Positions 36,125-56,327 of a stretch of DNA of 64,000 bases are shown here, one piece after another. The DNA is from Ascaphus truei (taxonomy: Eukaryota > Chordata > Amphibia > Anura > Ascaphidae). The stretch covers positions 3,189,447 through 3,253,446 of the forward strand of contig CM071587.1 in assembly GCA_036426205.1 (NCBI GenBank), written 5' to 3'. The position numbers and the translations under genes are program-made. The notes beneath the pieces are model-generated. The model had not been told where the DNA came from, searched no databases, and saw only the letters and a list, made by a program, of their open reading frames with translations. How positions within the stretch are numbered: position 1 is the first letter of the stretch; every line of letters starts with the position of its first letter.

Positions 36125-39100
36125 TACCTCTGAGCCGCCCACACACCAGCATGAAGTAGTTCTTACTCACTCTTACCTCTGAGCGCCCACACACCGCATG
36201 AAGAAGTACTTCTCACACTTAATCTGAGCCCCACCACAACAGCATGATAGTGTATTCTCACATTATCCTCTGAGCCTCCCACACACCAGCATGAGAAGTT
36301 CTTCCATCACTTACCTCTGAGCCCCACACACCAGCATAAGAAGTACACCTTAACACTTAATCTGAGCTCCCACACACCAGCATGAAGTAGATCTCCTAAC
36401 ACACCTTGAGCCCCCACCCTTACCATGACAGTAAGTACTTCCTACACATTACCCTGAGCCGCCCAACCACACCAGGCATGAAGAAGTACTTCCTCACTAT
36501 ACCTCTGAGGCCTCCCACACCAGCATGAAGCTAGTACTTCTCACTACGTACTCGAGACCTCCCACACACCAGAATGAAGAAGTATCCTCAATTACCCTGT
36601 GAGCCTCCACACACCAGCATGAAGAAGTACATTCCTAAAACTTACCTATGAGCCTCCCACACACCAGCATGAAGTAGTATTCACTCTTCCTCTGAGGCTA
36701 CACACACCAAGCATGAAGAAGTAACACTAACAACTTTGTACCTCGTGAGCCTCCCACCCTTAGCATGAAAGAAGACTTCCTCACACTTACACTCTGAGCG
36801 CCCCACACACCAGCATGAAGAAAGTACTTCCACACTTACTCTGGACCCCACACAGCGAAGAAGTACTTTCTCAACTACTCTGAGCGCCCCACAACACAAG
36901 CATGAAGTAGTACTTCCTCACACTACCTCTGAGCCTCCCACACACCAGCATGAGAGAAGAGTACTTCCTAACACTTACCTCTGAGCCCCCTCACACACCA
37001 GCATGAAGTAGTACTTATCACTCTGACTATGAGCCTCCCACACACCAGCATGAAGTAGTCTACTCACACTTACCTCTGAGCCCCCACACAACAGCATGAA
37101 GTAGTACTTACTCACACTTACCTCGAGCCTCCCACACACCAGCATGAAGAAGTACTCCTCACACTTACCTCTGAGCCTCCCACACACCAGCATGAAGAAG
37201 ACTTCTCACACTTACCTCTGAGCCTCACACACCAGCATGAAGTAGTACTTCACTCACACTTACATCAGAGCCTTCCAACAACCAGCATGAAGTAGTACTT
37301 ACATACTTACTCTGAGCCTCCACACACACCAGCATGAAGTGTAGTACTTCCTCACACTAACCTCTGAGCCGCCCACACCAGCATGGAGTAGTACTTCTTA
37401 CTACATCTTACCTCTGGAGCCCACAACAAGCATGAAGTAGTACTCCTCACACTTACCCTGAGCGCCCACACACCAGCATGAAGTAGTACTCCTCACACTA
37501 CATCTGAGCCCACACACACAGCATGAAGTAGTACTTCCTCACACTTACCTCTGGGCCTCCCACCAACCAGCACTGAAGTAGTACTTCCTCACACTAATCT
37601 GAGCCTCCCACACACCAGCATGAGAGTACTTCCTAACCACTTACCTCTGAGCCGCCCACACACACCAGCATGAAGTAGGTACTTACTCACACTAACCTCT
37701 GAGCGCCCACACACCAGCATGAAGTAGTACGTTCTCAACTACCTCTGACGCCTCCCACACACCAGCATGAAGTAGTACTACACACCTTACCTCTGAGCCT
37801 CCCACACACCAGCATGAAGTAGTACTACTCACACTTAACCTCTGAGCCGGCCACACACCAGCAGAGTAGTACTTCTCACAATTACCTCTGAGCCTCCCAC
37901 ACACAAGATGAAGTAGTACTTCACTCACTCTTACCTTGAGCCCCACACCAGAATGAAGTAGTACTTCCTACACACTAACTCTGAGCCCCCCAACAAACCA
38001 GCATGAAGTAGTCTTCTCACACTTACCTATGACCTCCACACCACCAGCATGAAGTAGTACTTCTCACACATTACCTCTGAGCTCCCCACACACCAGCGAT
38101 GAAGTAGTACTTCCTCACATTACCTCTGAGCCTCCCAAACAACCGCATGAGAAGTACTTCTCCACACTTACCCTGAGCCTCCACCACACAGCATGAAGAA
38201 GTACTTCTCACACTTACCTATGGCTCCCACACACAGCATGAAGTAGTACTTCTCACACTTACCTCTGAGCGCCCAAACAGACCAGCATGAAGTAGTATCC
38301 TCACACTTACCTTGGGCCTCCCACACACAATGAAGTAAGTACTTCCTCACACACTATGTGAGCCTCCCACACACCAGATGAAGTAGTACTCCTCACACTA
38401 ACTCTGAGCCTCCCACACAACATGAAAGTAGTACTTACTCACTACTTACCTCTGAGGCCTCCCACAACCCAGCTGAAGTAGTACTTCCTCACACTTCTAG
38501 CCTCCCACACACAGCATGAAGTGTCATCTCATACTTACCTTGAGCATCTCACCACCAGCATGAAGTGAGGATTCTCACAATTACCTCTGAGCCTCCAACA
38601 CGAATCAGAATGAAGTAGTACTTCCTCACATTACTCGAGCCGCACACACCAGCAGCATGAAGTAGTACTTACTCACACTTACCTCTGAGCCCCCCACACC
38701 AGCATGAAGTAGTAATCCTCACAACTACCTGGGCCTCCCACACACAGCATGAAGTAGTACTTCCTCCACTACCTTGAGCCTCCACACACCAGCATGAAGC
38801 GAGTACTTCCTCACACTTACCTTGAGCCCCCACACCCAGCTGGTAGACTTACCACTTACCTCTGGGCCTCCCCAACACCAGCATGAAGTAGTAATTCCTC
38901 ACACTACAACTCTGAACCTCCCAACAACCACATGAAAAGTAGTACTTCCTATACCTCTGAGCCTCCCACCCACCAGCATGATAGTTATACTTACTACATA
39001 ACCCTCTGAGCCTCCCACACCACCAGCATGAAGTAGTACTTACTCACATTACCTCTGAGCCGCCCACACACAGCATGAAGTGAGACTTCCTACACCTTGA

Positions 39101-41085
39101 GCCTCCAACACAGCATGAAGTAGTACTTCCTACCCACTTAGCTTGAAGCGCCCCCACAACCAGCCTGAAGGAGATATTCCCACACTTACTTCGCCTCCCA
39201 AAACCAGCATGAAGTAGTAGTTCTACTCAACCTTACCTCTGAGCCTTCCACACACACCGCATGAAGTAGTACTTCCTCACACTACCCTCTGAGCCTCCAC
39301 ACCAGCATGAAGTAGTACTCTTCACACTTACCTTGATAGCCTCCCACACACCAGCATGAAGTAGTACTTCCTCACACTACCTCTGGGCCTCCACACACCA
39401 GCATGAAGTAGTACTTACTCATACTTACCTCTGAGCCTCCCACACACCAGCATGAAGTAGTACTTCCTCACACTACACCGAGACCGCCCACAACACCAGC
39501 ATGAAGTAGTAAGTACTCCTCACACTTACTCTGAGCCCCACAACCAGCATGAAGTAGTACTTCCTCACACTACCTCAGAGCCTCACACACACAGCATGAA
39601 GTAGTACTCTACTCAATCTACCTTGAGCCTCCCACAACACCAGCATGAAGTAGTACTTCCTACACTTACCTCTGAGACTCCACAACACCAGCATGAAGTA
39701 GTACTTCCTCACTACCTCTGAGCCTCCCACACACCAGCATGAAGTAGTACTTAAACTTACCTCTGGCCTCCCACCACCGCATGACATGAAGAGTACTTAA
39801 TTACTCTGAGCCTCCCACACACCAGCATGAAGGAGTACTTACTCTATACCTCTTGAGCCTCCCACACACCAGCATGAAAGTTAGTACTTACTCATACTTA
39901 CTCGAGCCTCCCACACACCAGCAGAAGTGATTCCCTCACAATTACTCTGAGCCTACACACACCAGCATGAAGAAGTATCCATACTTACTTGACTCCCACA
40001 CACCAGCATGAACAGTAACTTACTCACATACTTACCTCTGAGCTCCCACCACACACAGCATGAAGTAGGACTTTCCACTTACCTCTGAGCCTCCACACAC
40101 CGCATGAAGTGACTTCCTCACATTACCTCTGAGCCTCAACACAAGCATGAAGTAGTACTTCCTCAAACTACCTCTGAGCTCCACACAACCAGCCTGAAGT
40201 AGTACTTCCTAACCTTACTCTGAGCCTCCACACACCAGCATGAAGTAGTACTTCCTCACACTTACCTCTGAGCCTCCCACACACCAGAGAAGACTTCGCT
40301 ACACTACCTCTGAGCCTCCACACACAGCATGAGTAGACTACTCAACTTACCTCTGAGCCTCTCACACACCAGCATGAAGTAGTACTAACTAACACTTACC
40401 TCTGAGCCTCCCACACACCAGCATGAAGTAGTACTTCCTCACACTTACCTCTGAGCCTCCCACACACCAGCATGAAGTAGTACTTACTCACACTTACCTC
40501 TGAGCCTCCCACACACCAGCATGAAGTAGTACTTACTCATACTTACCTCTGAGCCTCCCACACACCAGCATGAAGTAGTACTTACTCACTCTTACCTCTG
40601 AGCCTCTCACACACCAGCATGAAGTAGTACTTCCTCACACTTACCTCTGGGCCTCCCCCACACACCAGCATGAAGTAGTACTTCCTCACACTTACGTCTG
40701 AGACTCCCACACACCAGCATGAAGAAGTACTTCCTCACACTTACCTCTGAGCCTCCCACACACCAGCATGAAGTAGTACTTACTCACTCTTACCTCTGAG
40801 CCTCCCACACACCAGCATGAAGTAGTACTTACTCATACTTACCTCTGAGCCTCTCACACACCAGCATGAAGAAGTACTTCCTCACACTTACCTCTGAGCC
40901 TCCCACACACCAGCATGAAGTAGTACTTACTCATACTTACCTCTGAGCCTCCCACACACCAGCATGAAGTAGTACTTACTCATACTTACCTCTGAGCCTC
41001 CCACACACCAGCATGAAGTAGTACTTACTCACACTTACCTCTGAGCCTCCCACACACCAGCATGAAGTAGTACTTACTCACACCT
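36125..41085. repeat. 49-bp minisatellite, about 5 kb, between srms and ptk6
   Basis: About 100 units. On the - strand each reads TTCATGCTGGTGTGTGGGAG, then GCTCAGAG, then GTAAGTGTGAGTAAGTACTA. Copies from about 40360 to 41085 are near-identical; those before it have single-base indels in almost every unit. The right-most copy degenerates into unique sequence (GATGCTGGAGGGTGGGAGTC), perhaps the founder. Confidence 0.95.
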
Positions 41086-43027
41086 TTGGGACTCCCACCC
41101 TCCAGCATCAAACCCCAGGATGTGCACATGTTGCCGTTAGAATAACCCTTGTAGAGGGATATTTGGAATATACAGCTCTTGGTTTTTTTCCACAAAGATA
41201 GAACATAAAAGGGCAGATTCCCAGTGCACAGAAATACCTCTCTTATCACTTCATTATTTGTCTTTAGTTCTTCCTCCTTTCCTTATAATATTAACCTTTC
41301 TCACCCTTCCCTTTTGCCTTTTTCTCTGTGACTTACTCTCCGTCTCTCTCCCTGACCCTTTCCCCCCAACATTTGTGAGGGGTTATATCTAGGCGACACC
41401 TGTAGTGCTGAGCGGATCTCTGCTGAGACAGGTAAGTACAGGTATGCGCATGCACACATTTACATGTTCAGCTCTCTTTGTTTCTCCCAGTTGCTTAGCG
41501 GCCCTGCGGATATCCACCACATAAAATGGGAACCCAGTATCATGTTACCACGTTATTGGTCCTGACACAGAGAGAGTTGGCACCAGTTCACCAGGCGAAG
41601 AAGCAGCCACAGCCCTGGGTGAAGGTGGCATGGGTAGGGCACCCATTACTCGCAACACAGGATGGGCTCAGCTCTGCTTACTAAGCAAACAGACACAGCC
41701 TGATACAGATACAGAGTTCAGAGCATACATGCCAACAGTGATAGGGCCAATTTAACTATTACTTCCTGGTCATTGGACGCAAAGCAAGGAATATAACTAT
41801 GACCGTGTGTGTATATTCACTCATCTCACTTAGTGTACTGCTCACCCAGACACACCTCTCACTCCCGTGTGAGGCTCCCTCACCCACCTCTTACCCCCCA
41901 TGTGAGGCTCCCTCACCCAGACACATCTCTCACTCCCGTGTGAGGCTCCCTCACCCAGCACACACCTCCCACCCCCTTCGTGAGGCTCCCTCACTCACAA
42001 CACACCCAGCGCACACCTCCCCCCCCCCCTGTGGGGCTCCCTGACCCAGCACACACCTATTACCCCCCATGTGAGGCTACCTCACCCAGCACACACCTCC
42101 CACCCTTCAGCCCCCTGTGAGGCAGATCTAAGTTACGTAGGATGTCAGAAAGGTACTCTCAACATCTTTCAGCATCGGTCAAGGTATTTGGCCTGTGGCT
42201 TGACAACACACAAACAAAAAAAAACAAACACCCACCCAAAGTGGCCACAAAGTCTACTTAATGCCTTCGCTAGCTCGCTCATCCAGATCACTTTAAGACA
42301 GTTTCAACATGATTTTATTTAATGGTTACAATTCCCTGCCCCATAAAGACGAGGTATAACATGAAATGACTGACGATTCAGAACTATTTTGTGCATCTAA
42401 ACATATCTATCATTGGCTGATCGTTCACAGAGAGGAGATCCAGACAGTGAAGAAGTTAAATTAAGCTGACCAGGTCTGTCCCTTTCGCCTTACAACTGGC
42501 TATCACAGGGGCTAGCAACGTAATATGCAACACAAACCCTGCCCAGTACAATCAAAGTGAATTACAGCTAATTTTTTCACAGGGTTAATGCAACTCCCTC
42601 CTGTGCACAGGACATGTTCATATAGACACAGAGTGGTGCATGACAAAGGCTGCACCTTGTTAATCTCCATACAAGACAACCTGCTCTCTTTGTACTGTAG
42701 TAACTGTATGACTGCTGACCCTGCAGATCTCTGGCTCTGTATTATCTACTGTTATGTTACTCTCTCTGCCTATCTTGGGAGGTTTTCTCACACACCTACA
42801 ACCTTGTCATTGAAGAGGGATTTTCCCCGCACCTGGCTTCAGTTAGGCCCCTTTGCTCCCGCATTGTTTGGAGATATTTGATGCTCTCAGTAACATTCCC
42901 CCATTCTTCAGATACAAAATGATGAGGCATGCAGCGCAAACAGTCTATTGTTCTGGGGCTTCTAGAGGAGGCTTCATTGCACATCGTTGCACATCGGCCG
43001 GTGGTTGGAGCATCTAAGTCCAGTTCA
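41086..43027. other. srms 3' flank; about 39-bp tandem repeat at 41830-42115, rest unique
   Basis: The tandem block holds CTCACCCAGCACACACCTCC and GTGAGGCTCC units, about seven copies. Outside it no gene was recognised. Confidence 0.6.
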
Positions 43028-50384
<7,357 letters not shown>

Positions 50385-50650
50385 CCCCGTGGTAGCAATG
50401 TGCGTGAGGAGCCCCCTTCCCACACTCTAGGGAAGGTCTCCGGCCACAGCCCATGCACTGGACACTTGCTGTCCCAGCAGCAAGTGAAAAGATAACAGGT
50501 ATTTTTTCACCTGCTGACTTCCTGATTACCTAGGGAGGTAAAACTCTTAGCCGTAGCTCGTGCTGGAAGGAGGAGGGACAGAAATGCACCTGAACCTGTT
50601 GTTCATACAAAGGAGACTCTGGCATAGGTAAGAGTTTCCTCTAGTTCTAT
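50385..50650 (-). promoter_or_regulatory. srms 5' leader and probable promoter region
   Basis: In-frame TAG upstream of the ATG at 50384 bounds the leader; a GTG at 50423 gives only a 13-codon extension. No TATA box is clear. The reading is by position only. Confidence 0.35.
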
Positions 50651-51039
50651 TTAAAGAAAAAGAAGTGGTTCCTCATTCCTGACAGTCATCAATCTACTTA
50701 ATCTGAATTAAATAAAGACTTTCATTTCATTTGCTCCACACCTAAGCAAAGAGAGTGGAGATTTTGTGGTGTTTACAACGGTTTGGGGTGTAATTAATGG
50801 TCCGAATGTAGAACATTACAGGATTTCAATTCTGTAAAGATTGAATTGTACACGTGTACATCTTCACCTTTGAGGAGTAATCAGAGTATGCTACTGTGTA
50901 AATGTATACAACCTCCAAATCCTGGTTTCAAGCAAACTTGACATCAAGTTGTCCTGTGAAGGAGTCAGGGCAGCTGACCGAAACTTGGGGTGTAGGGGTG
51001 TTAATGATTTGAATTACAACTCTACCAGCTCTAGGGTGC

Positions 51040-51365
51040 AAACCAGTGCTGCAATTTCTTCCAAGTGCCGGTGTCCTCTAAGACAGAGATACAAAGAAGA
51101 GCTATACTCACACGTTCATGATGAAGTTCTTCATTTAATGTGACAGCCAAGAACCGTGGAAAGACAACGTTGCAGGTCCCATTTGAACCTTTTGTCAGGT
51201 ATAGTAACAGGAGCGCTACTATGTACCTGATGGAAGGTCCATATTTGACCTGAAACATTGTCTTTCCACGGTTCTTGGCTGTCACATTAAATTGAGAACG
51301 TCATTATGAACGTGTGAGTGGACCTCTACATTGTACCTCTCCCTTAGAGGGGACCGGCACTTTAA
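51040..51365. mobile_element. foldback element with nested inverted arms
   Basis: AGTGCCGGTGTCCTCTAAG (51061) mirrors CTTAGAGGGGACCGGCAC (51343). Inside, GTGACAGCCAAGAACCGTGG (51141) mirrors CCACGGTTCTTGGCTGTCAC (51266). Confidence 0.8.
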
Positions 51366-53045
51366 AGAAATTGTTTGTCTGTGTTGTGTTGGCTGCACAA
51401 GCTGGATTCTCCTCGCCGGAGGCTGTTTCCCTGTACTTTGGAATTGCAAACCAGATTGTAAAGATTATCCCATGAGGAAGACTTTACAGTGGAAACACGT
51501 GTTGGGTGATATCAGTGACCACTAAAGGAGCCCTTGTTGATGACATCTAGAGTGGAGGAAAACTTTAATCAGCCCAGTACTTGCTGTGATGGCCGTGGAG
51601 CAGATGCTGTTGCTGTGAATATTTTGTCTGATCCTATGACCCAGGGTGGTGTGAATGCTCTCAAACAAAGGCACTTATGTAAGTGGAATACTTTGTGTTT
51701 TTAACATTAAAAACAGTACTATACTATTTTGCTTTTCCCCTCTTTTGTATATGGAATTTCCCCCTCTTTATGTGGATCTGGAGTACCTGTCTGGAGACAT
51801 AAGTTGGTAACTTTTAATAACCACAACACTTTCATTTCACGTTAAACACGTGAGTGCAAATTTTATAGAACTTTCCGCATTGAAGCTAATTTGCTGAAGT
51901 AGACAATATTGCACTATTTTGTGTTTTTACTTTCTTTTACATGTCCTGATGTGATTTGCGCACCTGTTTCTCTTTCGTTTGCTGATTGAATTTGGTTTGA
52001 ATTCTATGTCAGGAGCTGCACTCATTAAGGACAGTATATCATCTGTGTTACCTTTGATCTGTTGTGATATTATTTGCGCTTGATTTTCCTTTTCACATCG
52101 AATTGCAAACCAGACCTGGCAATTTGCTGCTGTCGCTTCTCTTTTATTTATGGCTTTACTCCCTTCAATGTCACCTCTTCAATATGAACATCTTCCATCT
52201 TGTCTCCTCATCTCTGTGCTAATCCCATCTCCCTTTACCATTGTATGATGCATCATTAATATACATTGTTACACAGCCATGTTTTTGTTTGGGGTTGTCT
52301 GGACATCACAATAAATACATACGAGCACGTGCAGATAAGTAACTGGCATTGAGCTTTTATCACATTAAGATACAGTATTTACATTATACAGGAATGAGAA
52401 GGAATAAGGAACAATCCTGTACTAAGGTGCACTCTAAAATTAATACTATTTATTCCATAACGAATCTATAAAGTACACCCCAAAACCTTAATACCATAAA
52501 ACACCACAAAGCAAAATATTGGAAAGGAGGCTTATCGTGAGAAATAATCTAAGTCAACAATGTAAATGTGTTTTTTTTGTGTGAAAATTCAGACATATTT
52601 GAAAAGCAAAAACAAGAATAAAAACCGGGCGCTTCTTAAACTAAAAATGAAACAATATCTGGTCTATATAGTGCAAGTGACAGTGATATGTAAATTTTAA
52701 ATATATATCATATAATATGATAAATGACCTTCACCAATAAAAGTGAATACAAAAGTGAATACAATAGTGGTGTGAAATACAACAAATAAAAAGCAGCTGC
52801 CTTGGTGCCTTCTTGATATAACTTTTTTAACTTTTTTAACTTTTTTAACTTTTTTAACATATCTTAGTTGTTTTTAGTGCTCTGAATATTTTAGTATAGC
52901 AATTTTAACAATGAATTGTTAATCTTAGTGTAATAAATGTGTAACTAATTTTGTTTATCTTCCTCATCCTATTCAGACTTCCACCTCCTCCTGCGCCGTT
53001 TATTTTATATTATATTATCATATATATATCTTTATTTATTCTTAT
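51366..53045. other. AT-rich intergenic sequence
   Basis: Contains four copies of ACTTTTTTA-type 10-mers at about 52817-52858 and several old-looking repeat remnants. No gene was recognised; no peroxidasin VWC exon was found on the - strand. Confidence 0.4.
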
Positions 53046-53219
53046 TATTCCGTCACAGGACGTGACGCGGATACATGTGACGCATGCGGAAGTGTTCCGC
53101 CGCTCCTGGAGATACCGGCACTCTCTACAACCAGCTGTCCTCTCCCTCGAACGTAAAACATATTGGAAATACCATACTGTACTATTGTGCGTTCTCTCTT
53201 TTCTATATAAACCTTGGGA

Positions 53220-53874
53220 GTAAAAACCCTGACCACAAACAAGCTTCCTGACACGTTATCAAGACACCACTCTGAGGGGGATAAGAAATATACCTGAAGA
53301 AGTAACACCTGAGGTCCTCCAACCTTACCTGCACAAGCTGTTCCGGTCCTTGGTCCCGGACTTGACGGAGCACGATATACAAATGGACAGAGCTCACCGA
53401 GCGCTAGGCCCGAAATCCTCAGATCCAAACCATCGCAGAGATGTGATTATTAAATTTCACATGTACTCCGCCAAAGAAAGACTCATGTCTGCGAGCAGAA
53501 AAGCAGGAGACCTCCACATAGAAAATAACAGAATCCAGATATACAGCGACCTGTCGAGGGTCACGGTGGCCAGCAGGAAGGAGATGAAGCCCATCATTAA
53601 CATTCTAAAGGACCATAACATCACCTACCGCTGGGGCTTCCCCTTCAAACTAATCGTTCTGAGAAATGGCCGCCATCATACCATCTCCAGACCAGAAGAC
53701 TCCCCCTCTTTCCTCAAAGCGCTGGGGCTCACCCCACCACCAAACAGCAGAGGGCCCTCTAAGTCTACAGTGCGCCAGGAAGAAGCAGAAACGCCCAGAG
53801 CCTCCGAACGCATAGCGAATCAGAAGCTCCCCAATGCCTCAGACCAGGATCAGCGCCTCCAGTCTCGCTCATAA
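53220..53874 (+). mobile_element. Tx1/L1-like LINE ORF1 remnant
   Basis: The frame from about 53240 to the stop at 53874 reads RNIPEEVTPEVLQPYLHKLF, DIQMDRAHRALGPK, RRDVIIKFHMYSAKERLM, IYSDLSRVTVASRKEMKPI and YRWGFPFKLIVLRNG. This order is the RNA-recognition and C-terminal domains of L1 ORF1 proteins, which coat LINE RNA. An in-frame TGA upstream and lack of ORF2 mark a truncated copy. CG-rich sequence at 53055-53120 may be its 5' region. Confidence 0.85.
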
Positions 53875-53889
53875 CCAACCTGGGGCTCC

Positions 53890-54780
53890 CCCCACTCATT
53901 CCCCTGCCCATCAGGCTACCCCTGAGGTTACTCATTCCCCCGCCCATCAGGCTACCCCTGAGGTTACTCATTCCCCTGCCCATCAGGCTACCCCTGAGGT
54001 TACTCATTCCCCTTCCCATCAGACTACCCCTGAGGTTACTCATTCCCCTTCCCATCAGGCTACCCCTGAGGTTACTCATTCCCCTGCCCACCAGGCTACC
54101 CCTGAGGTTACTCATTCCCCTGCCCATCAGGCTACCCCTGAGGTTACTCATTCCCCTTCCCACCAGACTACCCCTGAATTTACTCATTCCCCTTCCCACC
54201 AGGCTACCCCTGAGGTTACTCATTCCCCTTCCCACCAGGCTACCCCTGAGGTTACTCATTCCCGTTCCCACCAGGCTACCCCTGAGGTTACTCATTCCCC
54301 TGCCCATCAGGCTACCCCTGAGGTTACTCATTCCCCTTCCCACCAGACTACCCCTGAATTTACTCATTCCCCTTCCCACCAGGCTACCCCTGAGGTTACT
54401 CATTCCCCTGCCCATCAGGCTACCCCTGAGGTTACTCATTCCCCTTCCCACCAGGCTACCCCTGAGGTTACTCATTCCCGTTCCCACCAGGCTACCCCTG
54501 AATTTACTCATTCCCCTTCCCATCAGGATACCCCTGAGTTTACTCATTCCCCTTTCCATCAGACTACCCCTGAGGTTACTCATTCCCCTTCCCACCAGGC
54601 TACCCCTGAGGTTACTCATTCCCCTTTCCATCAGGATACCCCTGAGGTTCTCATTCCCTTACCCAGCAGGCTACTCCTGAGGTTACTCATTCCCTTTCCC
54701 ATCAGGCTACCCCTGAGGTTACTCATTCCCCTTCCCATCAGGCTACCCCTGAGGTTCTCATTCCCCTTCCCATCAGGATA
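53890..54780. repeat. 36-bp minisatellite overlapping the end of the L1-like ORF1
   Basis: CCTGAGGTTACTCATTCCCC plus TTCCCATCAGGCTACC, about 25 copies. The + frame 53834-54784 repeats THSPSHQATPEV because 36 is a multiple of three; it begins in another frame within the last codons of ORF1. Confidence 0.95.
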
Positions 54781-54789
54781 CTGAATACA

Positions 54790-56234
54790 CCCTCTTAAGA
54801 GCTGTGCTGTTAAGATTAGAGAAGTGGCTCTGCTCTTTCTGCAACTAATTTTCACTTGAGTTTCATTGCCTGGAGAATATACAACCCGCGTACTGCATAT
54901 ACAACCTCCAAATACCCTTAACACCTTCAGTGTCAGAGAAGCCAACAAGACAATGCGTTGCTGAGTTCTTAAATATCAAATAGATGGCAGTTCCAAATGT
55001 ATGTGTTGGTTGTTCTTCCAGGTTTGATGCCTTTTACTGGATCAATACAAAGTTCTTCAACAGCTTTAGGAATCTCACCAGTTTATCTCCAGATAATGTA
55101 TTTTATTTGTTTTTAATGGTTTTTTCTCTACTTTACACGGCCCAAGGTAATGGTAACATTATAACAAGCCAAGAATCCTCAGGACTGTACAGAGATGGAA
55201 CAGATGTGGTTGAACTCACTGCTACAATGACTCATCCTGCTGACGACTCTCATTTCTCTGTCCTCTTTCTGGGGATCCCCCATACCTCCACCTCATCTGA
55301 GCTTCAAGATCTGTCACCTGCAGGTATACAAGGAGTTATGTGCAGTCCACCCCCAAGGATATGACCAAATGGGACAATCCCTCCTAAGACCAAAGTGAAC
55401 TAATTCCAGTGACATATTCAAGATGTTTAATCTGGGTGTGTGATACATTTTCTTATCCAAATCAGATACCTCTAAGTATTTTTACATATTGTTTTAAAAG
55501 TTAGAAATACAAGGTATTTAATATCCCCTGGCTTGTCCCTTTTGTGTGATATCACTGTGTGACGTCACTATGTGATGTCACTGTGTGATCAGCATGTGCT
55601 TGTACAGCCAGAGTGCCCCCTCTTCCCTCCCACACCTAATTTTATCGGTTCTCTGAGAAGGACAGGGTGGGATAAGGGGACAGAACACACTTGATTGACA
55701 AATACTTCCCCATTCAGAAGCTCTTAAGAAATTCAACTTGTAACTAATTTACAAAACAACAATTGGTTTAGGGAAGCCAATTTGACTGTTAAAAGTATGT
55801 TGTCTAGATGACTACAGGGCAACCAACAGGGAAGGGAGAGCGACAAGTGTCTCAGGCCTAGCGGAGAAGGGACGCTCCGCCCGTCCTACCAGAAGTTCTT
55901 ACTCTGCCGTGCCCACAGTAAATGGTGAGCTAGACAGATGGATCATCCTCCCCATGGCGCCCACCCTACGCTCCAGAATCCCCCCTCCCAGCTGAATAAA
56001 TTGCCCCCACGCCCAACAACATGGGGCCCAGGTCTTTAGAGTTGTTGGCAGCCCTTGGCATTGAGATTGCACCTTTAAATACTGTACGGTACACGAGGGG
56101 CGGCTCAGAGAGCACGAGACAGGCGGGAGGGGTGGGGTGGGGTGTTTAGTGGCAGTTCCAATGAAACCAATGAATATTCAGCTCCGTTTTACAACTGAGA
56201 GTGAAGCATCCCTACATATTATATTTGGGTCTCA
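54790..56234. other. 3' flank of the peroxidasin-like gene, no exon recognised
   Basis: A + frame at 54984-55364 (126 residues) has no known family. No Cys-rich VWC-like exon was found on the - strand. Confidence 0.4.
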
Positions 56235-56327
56235 CTATAAAGAGAGCTGAACACTCATTCTGAGAAGTAGACGACCCCTCTCCCAACACGATTGACCATT
56301 TTCAAATGGATCTGAGAACAGCAGTAC

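Noticed and set aside
36125..41085. CRISPR-like array
   Set aside because: The units are contiguous 49-bp tandem copies without unique spacers, and the genome is vertebrate.
41025..41249. An upstream ptk6 exon at the founder edge of the 49-bp array
   Set aside because: The frame has no SH3 or other family match, and the SH3 exon was found at 35340-35561 with the correct phase.
53834..54784. 316-codon THSPSHQATPEV-repeat protein and its antisense MGRGMSNLRGSL frame
   Set aside because: A 36-bp minisatellite keeps both strands open. No start context or gene structure supports translation.
54984..55364. 126-codon + strand frame as a gene
   Set aside because: No recognisable family, signal or splice context; likely chance.
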